Shown one piece after another: positions 1 through 8,825 of a DNA stretch of 64,000 nucleotides. How positions within the stretch are numbered: position 1 is the first letter of the stretch; each line of letters begins with the position of its first letter. The stretch is from Methylomonas albis (GTDB lineage Bacteria > Pseudomonadota > Gammaproteobacteria > Methylococcales > Methylomonadaceae): the NCBI RefSeq assembly GCF_014850955.1, contig NZ_JACXSS010000001.1, forward strand, positions 1,612,001 to 1,676,000, in the 5' to 3' direction. A program made the position numbers and the translations under genes. The notes beneath the pieces were generated by a model. It made no database searches and had not been told where the DNA came from. It worked only from the letters and a program-made list of their open reading frames with translations.

Positions 1-330
1 TACGGCTACGCCTATTGACGGCCTACGATTGTGCCTTACGACCTTATGTTTTCGTAGAGCCGAAAGCTAGGGAAACGGCAAGGGCGTTGTCGAGAAGCAG
101 TGTCTGGAAGACGCCGAACCCACAGCTGCGGGGCGATGAACACGAACCGGATATAAGGCGTGTGGCGATTACGCCATGCTACAGGGATTACATTCATTAA
201 ATTCGGTCAAACATGGCTGGGCATTACAGCTTAACTATGTTGGTGAAAACACATACAATTGCCTCAGCTTAGGGAATAGCCAATTCACCAATAATTTTTA
301 ACCATTTAGCAAATCTGGAGAAATATCATT
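1..330. other. Gene-free left edge with repeat-like sequence
   Basis: No convincing gene is seen here. A 61-codon open frame at 15-200 has no family resemblance and no good ribosome binding site. The text around 1-60 and 150-180 (short GC-rich words built on 'ggcgattacgcc' and 'tacggctacgcc') resembles dispersed intergenic repeats of proteobacteria, but I cannot delimit an element. Bases 200-330 are AT-richer and should carry the promoter of the following exported protein; a GGAG ribosome binding site lies about nine bases before its ATG. Confidence 0.4.
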
Positions 331-1140
331 ATGTTCAAGCTTAGACTTGTTGTTTCCGCTTTAGCATTAACGTGTTTGCCAAATGCGCAGGCCGCTTATA
401 TTGGTAGCCTGACATTTGTACAAGCGACGGGCACCGTCTCTTCTAGCGAGGATATTCCGGTTTGGCTCAGGTTAACCTTGGATCCGGCATCCGATCCGCT
501 CGTACTAAGCGGTAATAGTAGTGATACCCCGCCTTTCGGCGTAAGTCCGAGCAATTACCCCAGCAGTTTTTTCGCTTTCGACTCGGCGACTAACCAAGAT
601 ATTTCCATCAGTAACGGCGTGCTCATTTCGGTGGACAATATTAGTTTGAATACGTCTTTCGGATGTAGCGGCACATTTACGGATGGCGGATGCCCGTCAA
701 CGTCTACGGGCGCGTACAACTTTAATTTCAATGCCGGCGCGGACAGCATCAACTCGATGAGTCAAATTGCTTTAAATCCTGGCGATAGCCGGGACTATCT
801 GTTCGGTACTTTTACGCCCAATGGCCCGGTGTCTGCTGGAAATTACGAGTTTTACTGGTCCAGTCTGATCATAGGCTTTAGCGGTACGGTAAGAGCGCCT
901 AAATTGGATGACAACGGTGATCCCATTCTGGATCAGAATGGCGATCCGATTTTGCAGGAGTTTAGTAATGCTTCCGGCGATTATGACATAGCCACGACCG
1001 GCTGCAATAACCAAAACAACCAAGTTTGCGCGGCGGCATTTACTCGCACCGTTAGTGCGGTGCCTTTGCCGGCGACTTTTTGGTTGTTTGGTTCGGCTAT
1101 GCTGGGTGTTGCAGGTTACGCTCGCCGCCGGCCTATTTGA
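331..1140 (+). CDS. VPLPA-CTERM exported protein, 269 aa
   Basis: Predicted exported protein anchored or sorted by an exosortase. Residues 1-21 form a signal peptide (basic start, hydrophobic core, AQA cleavage site). The C-terminus (about residues 244-267) carries the tripartite sorting signal: VPLPA, then a hydrophobic helix with WLFGSAMLGVAGY, then the basic tail ARRR. The middle is Ser/Gly/Asn/Asp-rich and predicted beta-rich, with no known enzyme motif; a short Asp/Gly/Asn/Pro repeat (DDNGDPILDQNGDPIL) sits near residue 190. Family knowledge: such proteins are usually exported to the surface and linked with exopolysaccharide production. No exosortase gene is in this window. Ligand and role are unknown. 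Confidence 0.85.
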   Translation: MFKLRLVVSALALTCLPNAQAAYIGSLTFVQATGTVSSSEDIPVWLRLTLDPASDPLVLSGNSSDTPPFGVSPSNYPSSFFAFDSATNQDISISNGVLISVDNISLNTSFGCSGTFTDGGCPSTSTGAYNFNFNAGADSINSMSQIALNPGDSRDYLFGTFTPNGPVSAGNYEFYWSSLIIGFSGTVRAPKLDDNGDPILDQNGDPILQEFSNASGDYDIATTGCNNQNNQVCAAAFTRTVSAVPLPATFWLFGSAMLGVAGYARRRPI

Positions 1141-1152
1141 AATCTAGCCAAA

Positions 1153-1225
1153 TCTGAACCGGCAACCCTAAGCTTAGGTTCAGAAGTGCGTTGCGAGGGT
1201 AGGGACGAATGAATTCGTCCCTACC
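1153..1225. terminator. Two hairpins between convergent genes, probable bidirectional terminator/REP-like repeat
   Basis: Two inverted repeats lie between the convergent genes ending at 1140 and 1243. The first pairs TCTGAACC (1153-1160) with GGTTCAGA (1177-1184) and contains an alternative inner palindrome CCTAAGCTTAGG. The second is a perfect 13-bp stem, GGTAGGGACGAAT (1198-1210) against 1213-1225, with a 2-nt loop. No T-tract follows. The second resembles short REP-type palindromes and is similar in style to the hairpins at 50818-50877. Confidence 0.55.
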
Positions 1226-1242
1226 GGTTTGATAGTTGAAAC

Positions 1243-3489
1243 TTATTTAGCCGGTTCCGCAGGTTTGGCTGCGGCAGCCGGTGCTTTGGCTTTGGCTGGA
1301 GCGGCTTTTTCCTCTACCTGAGCTGCTTTTTCCGGTTCTTGCTTAGGTCCGATATAACCTTTATGCCAAGCACAGGCCGCGCCGGCCAGCAAGATCAGCA
1401 GAAATACATAGCTTTTCCAATGGCTTTTCTTTTCGCCGAACGGGTCGACCATTTGCATTTCCGCGTCTTTCGGCAGTTTGGCGACGCCGGTTAATAAGCG
1501 ACCGAAAGGGATGTTGATAAAGGCCTTGGCATTCACCGCCCAGCCGCAGGCGTCCAGTACCGGCGCCAGATTGCGTTGGCGTAGTTTTAGATAGGCGATG
1601 AACATGGACGGACCGGAAATCGCCAGCATTAAGCCGATGATGGCCAGTGGCATTTGCCACCATTGCAAGCCCATGAAACTGCTCATGACGGTAGCCAGTG
1701 CGGTGCCGATCGCGCCTATCGCCAAACCGATGGCGGCGAAAATCCCGGCAAATTTACCCACATCAAACGGGACCGGTGGTTCCTTGCCTTGCCCGGCATG
1801 GCTGCCGGCATCCGAAATACCTTTGAAGGTATTTTCGTGAGCGGCTTTGTCGCGGGCCGACGCGCTTTTTTCCACTTGCTCGTTAATCATGCGCGCGACG
1901 CGTTTGTACGGCGCCCAAAATGCTTCCTTGATACTGATCGGGTTTTCGATGATTTTAACGATAGTCGCATCCCAGTCCAGGCCGTTGCGGTCGTAAAACA
2001 CGCCGTTGCGGCCGACGCGCAGATTGTCGCTGTCGCCGCCGGTAAAGGCTGCGGCAATGGTGAGTGTTTCGTTACTGCCTTGGCGGCGGCATTCGCAATA
2101 GGCCAGAAAAATCTTGCTGAGTTCGGCCAGTTTGCTATGGCTGTCTACGTCCTCTACCTTTACGCACAATTGGCAACTCCTGCCGTCCAGATACAGCGTG
2201 CCGGCTTGGAAAATGCCGTGCGGCTCGGCGCTGTAAAAATCGCGGAATGACACGAAGTTATTCAACAAGGTGTAAAGGTCGCGATAGTAATGCAGCAAGC
2301 GGACGACCGAGGCTATGGCTTTGGCGTGCGGTTCTAAAGCCAGGTCCTGTTCGATCAAGCCGGTCAATTTGGCTTGCGCATCGCTTTGCAACAGGATTTT
2401 GATGCGTTCCAGCCCCAGGTCTTCCACGGCATTGACCGGCTTTTTCTGTAACCAGGCTTGGTAATCGGCGAATTGACCGACTACGGATTGCCATTGCGCG
2501 TAGGCTAGGCTGTCCGCTTCGCCAAGCAACGGTTGCAGTACCAGGATTTTTAACTGCTCGACCGCAGCCCGCCAAGCCGGATTTAAGCCGGCGCTCAGGG
2601 GTAAGTTGCCGCCGGCCACGATAGAGGCCAGCGGTAATTTGGCAAGTTCGTCATTGCTTGCCGACAGGTCAATGCCGGCTAGCGCTTCGTAGCGGCTGTC
2701 GGCCGGATTCAGTAAATTAGCGGCGCCATCGTCAAACTCGGCTAGTTGGCAGCGGGTAAAAAAGTCGTCGATTTTGGGCTTTAACTGGGCCAGCAACGCC
2801 GCTGCCGCTTCGGTGTCGGCGATTTGATTGCGAATCCGCACGGCTTCGGCGTCGCTCTGTTGCCACCAATCGAAGTAAGCGCCGGCGTCTTTAAAAAACT
2901 GCTCGATTTTTTCCAGATTAATGCCCGGCTCACCGCAACGATCCTGAACATCGCCCAAGCAGGTGATGACGTCCGCGATGACTTGTTGGTCGGCCTCGTC
3001 GCTTGCGGCTTTAACCGGAATAATGCCGTCGCCGTTGAATTGGGTGTTGGCGAAAATCAGGGTCATATCGGCCAGATCGTCGGCGGTAATTTCGGTGGCA
3101 TCGCCTTTGCCCAGATTTTTCAAAATCTCGATGGCCGAGGCCAATAATTGTTGGCCTTCAGGATCTTGATCGTTGATCGCCGCCAGCGGTAAGGTGGCTT
3201 TTTGTTGGATTAAATCGGCCGGATTTTTTAGTACCTTACTGACCCAGCGTACCGCTTCGATTACTTCATTGGCTCTGATACGGCCGTCATTATCGGTATC
3301 CAGCAGCGCTAGGGTTTGGGCATCGAAGAACAATCCGTGCGTCGGGCAACTCAGTGCCGCCCACAATTTCTGATCCAGTTCCGGCAGTGCGATTAAATCG
3401 CTACCGCGTTTCAATTCAACCTGATCGAAGCCGCCGAGTCTGGCAAACCGCCATTTTTCGGCAAGGTTACGGCTGGATATGGGCGTCAT
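1243..3489 (-). CDS. EF-hand-containing membrane protein of unknown function, 748 aa
   Basis: I do not recognise a named family. Residues 64-75 form a complete EF-hand loop (Asp64, Asp66, Asp68, Gly69, Ile71, Glu75), so calcium binding is plausible; a weaker loop (FNGDGII) occurs near residue 155. The central 400 residues are helical and soluble in character. Three hydrophobic segments lie near the C-terminus: two in a hairpin (about residues 580-645, with a Gly/Ala-rich first helix) and one at about 690-712. The last 35 residues are an Ala/Lys/Pro/Glu low-complexity tail. No signal peptide is visible, so most of the chain is probably cytoplasmic. The gene is monocistronic, head-to-head with nothing, and converges on the VPLPA gene. 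The start at 3489 has a purine-rich site (ggagaga) just upstream. Confidence 0.6.
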   Translation of the reverse strand: MTPISSRNLAEKWRFARLGGFDQVELKRGSDLIALPELDQKLWAALSCPTHGLFFDAQTLALLDTDNDGRIRANEVIEAVRWVSKVLKNPADLIQQKATLPLAAINDQDPEGQQLLASAIEILKNLGKGDATEITADDLADMTLIFANTQFNGDGIIPVKAASDEADQQVIADVITCLGDVQDRCGEPGINLEKIEQFFKDAGAYFDWWQQSDAEAVRIRNQIADTEAAAALLAQLKPKIDDFFTRCQLAEFDDGAANLLNPADSRYEALAGIDLSASNDELAKLPLASIVAGGNLPLSAGLNPAWRAAVEQLKILVLQPLLGEADSLAYAQWQSVVGQFADYQAWLQKKPVNAVEDLGLERIKILLQSDAQAKLTGLIEQDLALEPHAKAIASVVRLLHYYRDLYTLLNNFVSFRDFYSAEPHGIFQAGTLYLDGRSCQLCVKVEDVDSHSKLAELSKIFLAYCECRRQGSNETLTIAAAFTGGDSDNLRVGRNGVFYDRNGLDWDATIVKIIENPISIKEAFWAPYKRVARMINEQVEKSASARDKAAHENTFKGISDAGSHAGQGKEPPVPFDVGKFAGIFAAIGLAIGAIGTALATVMSSFMGLQWWQMPLAIIGLMLAISGPSMFIAYLKLRQRNLAPVLDACGWAVNAKAFINIPFGRLLTGVAKLPKDAEMQMVDPFGEKKSHWKSYVFLLILLAGAACAWHKGYIGPKQEPEKAAQVEEKAAPAKAKAPAAAAKPAEPAK

Positions 3490-3545
3490 TGTCTCTCTCC
3501 TGTGTTGAGTGTTTTTGTTAGGTTTATCACGGAATTGCGCTAGTT

Positions 3546-4685
3546 TTACAGACTTAGGTCGCTTGACGCAACTTGCTTTGTCGGAGTGCAGGCGGGGCAG
3601 GAAACTTGCAATAACTCGCCGCTATGTCTGTGTCTTAAAGGACGGGCGCGGCCGTCCAATTGGTTCATCTCTTGGTACAAACGGTTTTCCTGGTTGAGTA
3701 CTTCGTGTTCGTGCTCGAAGGGGTACAGGGTGGGGGCCATGCCGCCGCCGTCGATAAAATGCTGGCTGTCCAGCAACATCAATTTGGCATGCAGCAATTC
3801 ATGCAATAAGGCGTCTGCCGGGGAGATACTGCAGGCGGGCGTGGTGTCGCAGCCCGGATCGTTCAGCAATTGCGCACCAAAGCGGGTGTCGAAATAAATC
3901 GTCACGCTATCCACACCAAATTGATTGCCAAAGGCCTGGGTTTGCCAGGTGTTTTGCCGGTATTTGAGTACGAGTTTTTGACCACGCAGTTCATTTATCA
4001 AGCTTACGGCTTGCGGGTAGTGTGAAAAATAGTCGGCCATCACTGCAAAGTCAGCCCTGATGTTGCCTGGATCGGCGGACTCGGCCTGATAGATAGTGCT
4101 GAGAAAATTGGATATTTCGGTTTTCGCCTGCGGATCGCTGTTCAGCGTGCTCTGCTTTTGGCTGTAAGCGGCCATCACCTGCGCAGCGTTGGGAGGTAGG
4201 CGTTGCCGCAAGTGAATTGTCGATACACCATCCTTGTCGACGGACAGCTTGGCCTGCATTTGGTTGACTGGCTCGGCCAGTTGGCTGGCAATAGAATGTA
4301 CAGCATTGACGGGCTGTAAATCGTTGGCGGTTACCGCGCGTGAAGAAGCCATCATGCCTATACAAAAACTCAGCACTAAACCGATATTACGGCGGCGGTT
4401 ATGCAGGATAGAGGCATCGTCGCGCTGCCGGCTGTCTTCTTTTAGATAGAGGCCATAGCGCCGGGCGATTGCTTCTAACTCGGTAAAAGCGGTGCCGGCG
4501 TTGCGACTCAAACCGGCTTGGCACACTAGCGCCGGTTTGCCGACGATTAAGCAGGGATGCAGAAAGTTGCGTTCTACCGGCTGTTGTAAATACCAGCTAT
4601 TTAAATCGCCGGCTAATTTCTCGATTCCCTCGATCCGGCTGGTCGCGCCGCCAAAGGCCTGTAGCAGGGTGGATATTTCGTTCAT
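3546..4685 (-). CDS. Zincin-like putative metallopeptidase with HELLH motif, 379 aa
   Basis: Residues 295-299 are HELLH inside a helix-like stretch (DALLHELLHA), the zinc-binding HExxH signature of metallopeptidases. About 35 residues on, HEHEVLNQEN offers acidic residues that could supply the third ligand. The spacing recalls NleD/M91-type effectors, but the match is by eye and tentative. The first 95 residues look cytoplasmic, one hydrophobic stretch (GLVLSFCIGMMA, about residues 102-113) may be a membrane anchor, and the remainder would then be periplasmic. The C-terminus has a CPAC pair. It is transcribed away from the gsp operon and follows its own unclear leader. Substrate unknown; protease activity is an inference from one motif. 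Confidence 0.55.
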   Translation of the reverse strand: MNEISTLLQAFGGATSRIEGIEKLAGDLNSWYLQQPVERNFLHPCLIVGKPALVCQAGLSRNAGTAFTELEAIARRYGLYLKEDSRQRDDASILHNRRRNIGLVLSFCIGMMASSRAVTANDLQPVNAVHSIASQLAEPVNQMQAKLSVDKDGVSTIHLRQRLPPNAAQVMAAYSQKQSTLNSDPQAKTEISNFLSTIYQAESADPGNIRADFAVMADYFSHYPQAVSLINELRGQKLVLKYRQNTWQTQAFGNQFGVDSVTIYFDTRFGAQLLNDPGCDTTPACSISPADALLHELLHAKLMLLDSQHFIDGGGMAPTLYPFEHEHEVLNQENRLYQEMNQLDGRARPLRHRHSGELLQVSCPACTPTKQVASSDLSL

Positions 4686-4844
4686 AGCGTTATTTGATGC
4701 TGATGGATGCAGGTTTGCCGACCAACTCTAACAGTGCTTGAGCGCTGCCGCCAACTAGAGTGACTTTCGTGCCACCGATTAGGGAGGGCGCGGCGCGGCC
4801 GGGTTTGTCATAAAACAGTCATGTTTTTCCAGCATAATCGAAGC

Positions 4845-5387
4845 ATGATGAAATTTGCGGGTGTTTCAAGATTTGCTTTCGATTGGAAAGCGGCAGAGTG
4901 GAGGGTGTCCGGCGGTGCCTATCTTCCATGGTTTGCGACAGCCCTGGCTACGGCCTATTTGCTTGTCGCGTTGTACTTTAGCTTGTCCGCCGTAGCGTTG
5001 AATGCCGACCAGAGTGCCGCAGAGGCTGCGGCACCCGCTCGAACGGAAACGGTTGCACAAAATGCTGTGGATTTACTGGAAATCGGCACCTGGCATTTAT
5101 TTGGTCAAAGCCTGCATAGCGCTGCCGGTACGGGATCTATTTCGGAGACGCAATTGCAGCTCAAGTTGCTGGGTGTTTTGTTTTTGTCCAAGGATACCGG
5201 AAATGCCAGCGGCATCATTCAAGCCGACGACGGCCAACAGAAGAAATACAGATTAGGTGACGAATTGCCCGGTGGTGCGGTGCTGCAGGCGGTCGAGCAA
5301 GACCGGGTGCTGCTGAAACATGGCGAACGCCAGGAATCCTTATTATTGAAGAAAGATAGCGTCCGCGTACCCACTGTCACCGAATAA
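4845..5387 (+). CDS. gspC: Type II secretion inner-membrane protein GspC (short form, no PDZ)
   Basis: GspC links the inner-membrane platform of the type II secretion system to the secretin. After a short cytoplasmic start there is one membrane helix (WFATALATAYLLVALYFSL), then an Ala/Glu-rich linker, then the homology region: LLEIGTWHLFG, followed by the LQLKLLGVLF beta strand and the YRLGDELPGGAVLQAVEQDRVLLKHGE segment typical of the family. The protein ends there at about 180 residues, so the C-terminal PDZ or coiled-coil domain of longer GspC proteins is absent. The frame is open from 4821, but ATG 4845 has a GAAG site in front and gives a conventional N-terminus. First gene of the gsp operon. 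Confidence 0.88.
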   Translation: MMKFAGVSRFAFDWKAAEWRVSGGAYLPWFATALATAYLLVALYFSLSAVALNADQSAAEAAAPARTETVAQNAVDLLEIGTWHLFGQSLHSAAGTGSISETQLQLKLLGVLFLSKDTGNASGIIQADDGQQKKYRLGDELPGGAVLQAVEQDRVLLKHGERQESLLLKKDSVRVPTVTE

Positions 5388-5411
5388 CCCCCTCCCTTGT
5401 AAACACTGCAA

Positions 5412-7319
5412 ATGAAAACACGCTTGTTGATCGGCTTTCTTCTGGCCATTTTCTGCCCGATATTACTGGCGGAAAAAGACGAATTTTCGCTGAATCTCAA
5501 AGATGTCGATATACGCGCGCTGATCGAAACGGTAGCCGATGTCACCGGCAAAAACTTTATTATCGATCCGCGCATCACCGGCAATATATCGGTGGTGACC
5601 TCTACCCCGATGAAGTCCACCCAGGTTTACGATGTATTCCTGTCCATACTAAAGGTACACGGCTACTCGGCCATTCCGAACGGCAATATTGTCAAAATTA
5701 TTCCTAATGTCACTGCCAAACAGGACGGCGAGGAAAGCGAGTTGCTCGGCAATCCGCAGAATGGCGATGAGCAACTGACCAGGGTTTTGCAGGTGCATCA
5801 TGTCGATGCCACCCAGGTTGTACAAACCTTGCTGCCGTTAATGCCTCAGTATGCGTTCATTGGCGCGGTGCCTGAAAGTAATTCGATTATTTTGTCCGAT
5901 ACCGCTGCCAACGTGAACCGCCTGGCCTTGATGATCAGGCAAATCGATAAAAGCGAGATACAAAACATTGAAATCATCAATTTACGGCATGCCAATGCCG
6001 CCGATTTGATTCTCCCGTTGAATACGCTGATTACCAATAATAGCGCGGGGAAAACCACGGCTGTCGCGCCGCCGATGGTGGCGGATGAACGCTCCAATTC
6101 CATTATCCTCGGCGGCGATCAGGAAATGCGGCTGCAAATGCGAGCCTTGATTGCCAATCTGGATACGCCGATTGAAAAGGACGGCAATACCGAAGTCATT
6201 TATATGCGCTACGCAGTGGCCAAGGAGCTGGTCGAAACATTGACGGGAGTGGGCTCGCATAAGGACGAGAAAGCCGATAAGCCCAAAACGGTGGCGACTA
6301 CTGAAAAGGCATTCGATATACGCGCCGACGAAGCCGCCAATGCCCTAATAATCACCGCACCGCACGATTTGATGAAGACCCTGAAATCGGTAGTCAGACA
6401 ATTGGATGTACGCCGCGCGCAAGTGCATATCGAAGCGATCATAGCCGAAGTCAGCTACGACAAATCGCGAAAATTAGGCGTTGAGTGGCAAACCAAGGAA
6501 AAAGGTAATGTGTTCGGCGCCAATAGAAGCGGTGCGGATAATTCCTTGGATTTATCACAATTTATATCCGGCGTCGGTAAAGGCCTGAGCATAGGCTATC
6601 TTGCCGGTAACGAGTTAAAAGCCATGATCACCGCTTTAGCGACCGAATCCGATTTCAATATCTTGTCTACGCCATCCATCGTCACGCTGGATAATGAAGA
6701 AGCCAGTATGTTGGTCGGTCAAAATATTCCGCTAACCACCGGGCAATACACCCCCAGTGCCGGTACCGGTGTCAGTACGCCGTTTCAGACGACGCAACGG
6801 CAGGATGTCGGTATCAAACTTAAAGTGTTGCCACAGATCAGCGAAGGCGATGCGGTTAAGCTAAAGGTTACCCAGGAAGTTTCGAGTGTGATCGATAATA
6901 GTGGTGCCAGCGGCCTGCAAAGCTTTGATAAACGGCAGTTTGAGACTTCGGTATTGGTGGATGACGGTCGGGTCCTGGTGATCGGCGGCTTGATCAAGGA
7001 CGATGTGACGGAATCGGCTACATCCATCCCCATATTAGGCGACATCCCATACATCGGCCATTTATTCGAGACCAACTCGTCTACCTCGACTAAGAAAAAT
7101 CTAATGGTGTTTTTGCGACCGCAAATTATCAGGGACACCAACAAGTCGGCCGTTCTGACCAACGATAAATACGGGCAGATGCGCGAAAAGCAAATGGATT
7201 TTAATAAGGACGGTGTGTTTTTGATGCAAGATCAACAGCAGCCGTTGATGGAAAATTTGCCGAGCGCCGATGCGGTCATCGACAACGATGAACCAGCCGG
7301 CCGCAATGGCAAGCAATAG
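5412..7319 (+). CDS. gspD: Type II secretion outer-membrane secretin GspD, 635 aa
   Basis: Forms the outer-membrane channel of the type II secretion system. Residues 1-20 are a signal peptide ending in LLA. The N0 domain follows (FSLNLKDVDIRALIETVADVTGKNF), then N1-N3 repeats recognisable by the VIYMRYAVAKELVETL and FDIRADEAANALIITAP segments. The secretin core contains NILSTPSIVTLDNEEA, the VGIKLKVLPQI strand, VLVIGGLI and the final IPILGDIPYIGHLFE/KKNLMVFLRPQII signature. Length fits the family (about 600-700). It has no lipobox, so it is not a self-piloting lipoprotein. It lies 24 bases after gspC and its 3' end abuts gspE. Confidence 0.97.
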   Translation: MKTRLLIGFLLAIFCPILLAEKDEFSLNLKDVDIRALIETVADVTGKNFIIDPRITGNISVVTSTPMKSTQVYDVFLSILKVHGYSAIPNGNIVKIIPNVTAKQDGEESELLGNPQNGDEQLTRVLQVHHVDATQVVQTLLPLMPQYAFIGAVPESNSIILSDTAANVNRLALMIRQIDKSEIQNIEIINLRHANAADLILPLNTLITNNSAGKTTAVAPPMVADERSNSIILGGDQEMRLQMRALIANLDTPIEKDGNTEVIYMRYAVAKELVETLTGVGSHKDEKADKPKTVATTEKAFDIRADEAANALIITAPHDLMKTLKSVVRQLDVRRAQVHIEAIIAEVSYDKSRKLGVEWQTKEKGNVFGANRSGADNSLDLSQFISGVGKGLSIGYLAGNELKAMITALATESDFNILSTPSIVTLDNEEASMLVGQNIPLTTGQYTPSAGTGVSTPFQTTQRQDVGIKLKVLPQISEGDAVKLKVTQEVSSVIDNSGASGLQSFDKRQFETSVLVDDGRVLVIGGLIKDDVTESATSIPILGDIPYIGHLFETNSSTSTKKNLMVFLRPQIIRDTNKSAVLTNDKYGQMREKQMDFNKDGVFLMQDQQQPLMENLPSADAVIDNDEPAGRNGKQ

Positions 7320-7335
7320 CGCGTCAGGCAGCGAC

Positions 7336-8817
7336 ATGGAAACCGTAAAACTGCCGTCTTACGGTTTTGCCAAACGCCACGGCGTGATCGTTGCAGAATG
7401 TTCCGCGCAGCAGGCGCGTATCGTCTATCAGCCCAAAGCCTCGGTAACGGCTTTACTGGAAACCCGCCGCTTCGTGGATAGGCCGGCCAGTTACGAAGCG
7501 GTCGGCGCGGAAGAGTTCGAGCGTCTGTTGCAGGCGGTTTACGAACACAAAACCGGCCATGCCCAGCAAATGGTCGACGACATGCATGACAATCTGGATT
7601 TGTCCGAGATGGCCCAGCATCTGCCCAAGCCGGAAGACTTACTGGAAAGCGAAGACGAAGCACCGATCATCCGCTTGATCAACGCCTTGCTCACCGAAGC
7701 CATCAAGGAAAATGCCTCGGACATTCATATCGAATCCTACGAAAAACGCATGGTGGTGCGGTTTCGGGTGGACGGCACCTTACGGGAGATTATCGAGCCG
7801 CAACGCGAATTTGCGCCCATGGTGATTTCCCGCCTGAAAGTCATGGCCAAGCTGGACATAGCCGAAAAGCGCTTGCCGCAAGATGGCCGTATTTCTTTGA
7901 ATATCGGCGGCCGCACCGTGGATGTGCGGGTATCGACTTTGCCTTCCGGCCACGGCGAGCGCGTGGTGCTGCGTTTGCTGGACAAGCAAGCCAACCAATT
8001 GAGCCTGAAGCAAGTCGGCATGTCGGATTACGAGCTGAACAGCATTCAGCAAATGATCGCCCGCCCGCACGGCATTATTCTGGTGACCGGGCCGACTGGT
8101 TCAGGGAAAACCACCAGTTTGTACGCGGTGGTCAATCAATTGAATCAACGCAGCCGCAATATTCTCACCGTCGAAGACCCTATCGAATATTACCTGGACG
8201 GTGTCGGCCAAACTCAAGTCAATGCCAAGGTTGATATGACCTTTGCCAAGGGCTTGCGGGCGATTTTGCGGCAGGACCCGGATATTGTCATGGTCGGCGA
8301 GATTCGCGACCGGGAAACCGCCGAGATTGCCGTGCAGGCCAGCTTGACCGGCCACTTGGTGCTATCGACATTGCATACCAATACCGCCGTGGGCGCCATC
8401 ACCCGGCTGCGCGACATGGGCATAGAACCTTTTCTGTTGGCATCCAGTTTGGTCGGCGTGATCGCGCAACGGCTGGTACGCAAGCTCTGTCCGCATTGTA
8501 AAAAGCCTGAGCAGGTGCCGGTACAGGATTTAGCCAAGCTGGGCTATGGCAACCCAGCCGGCGGGCCGGTTACGGTTTATCAAGCCCAAGGCTGCCCGCA
8601 ATGCCATAACCACGGGTACAAAGGCCGGGCCGGCATCTTTGAAATGATCATGCTGGATAGCACGATGCAACAACTAATCCACGACGGCGCGGGCGATTTG
8701 GAACTGGAACGGCATGCCCGACTTTCATCGCGCAGCATCCAGCAAAGTGCGCTGGAAAAAGTGCTGAACGGCGATACCAGTATCGACGAAGCCATCCGTA
8801 TTACCTTAAAGGATTAA
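7336..8817 (+). CDS. gspE: Type II secretion ATPase GspE, 493 aa
   Basis: Cytoplasmic hexameric ATPase that powers pseudopilus assembly. Visible motifs: SDIHIES and the N2 domain, Walker A GPTGSGKTTS (about residues 252-261), Asp box TVEDPIEYY, Walker B ILRQDPDIVMVGEIRD, His box LVLSTLHTNTA, and a zinc-binding tetracysteine (CPHC near residue 385, CPQC near residue 419). The frame is open from 7270 inside gspD, but residues before METVKLPSYGF are low-complexity Ser/Ala/Thr and overlap gspD; ATG 7336, 16 bases after the gspD stop, gives the N-terminus expected for GspE. ATG 7288 and 7306 are alternatives. Operon position between gspD and gspF is standard. Confidence 0.96.
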   Translation: METVKLPSYGFAKRHGVIVAECSAQQARIVYQPKASVTALLETRRFVDRPASYEAVGAEEFERLLQAVYEHKTGHAQQMVDDMHDNLDLSEMAQHLPKPEDLLESEDEAPIIRLINALLTEAIKENASDIHIESYEKRMVVRFRVDGTLREIIEPQREFAPMVISRLKVMAKLDIAEKRLPQDGRISLNIGGRTVDVRVSTLPSGHGERVVLRLLDKQANQLSLKQVGMSDYELNSIQQMIARPHGIILVTGPTGSGKTTSLYAVVNQLNQRSRNILTVEDPIEYYLDGVGQTQVNAKVDMTFAKGLRAILRQDPDIVMVGEIRDRETAEIAVQASLTGHLVLSTLHTNTAVGAITRLRDMGIEPFLLASSLVGVIAQRLVRKLCPHCKKPEQVPVQDLAKLGYGNPAGGPVTVYQAQGCPQCHNHGYKGRAGIFEMIMLDSTMQQLIHDGAGDLELERHARLSSRSIQQSALEKVLNGDTSIDEAIRITLKD

Positions 8818-8825
8818 GGGGCGAT

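Noticed and set aside
15..200. 61-codon frame at the window start
   Set aside because: No recognisable family, poor start context and repeat-like nucleotide sequence.
1654..2250. 198-codon plus-strand frame inside the EF-hand gene
   Set aside because: Antisense shadow; the opposite strand has a long frame with a recognisable EF-hand and membrane helices.
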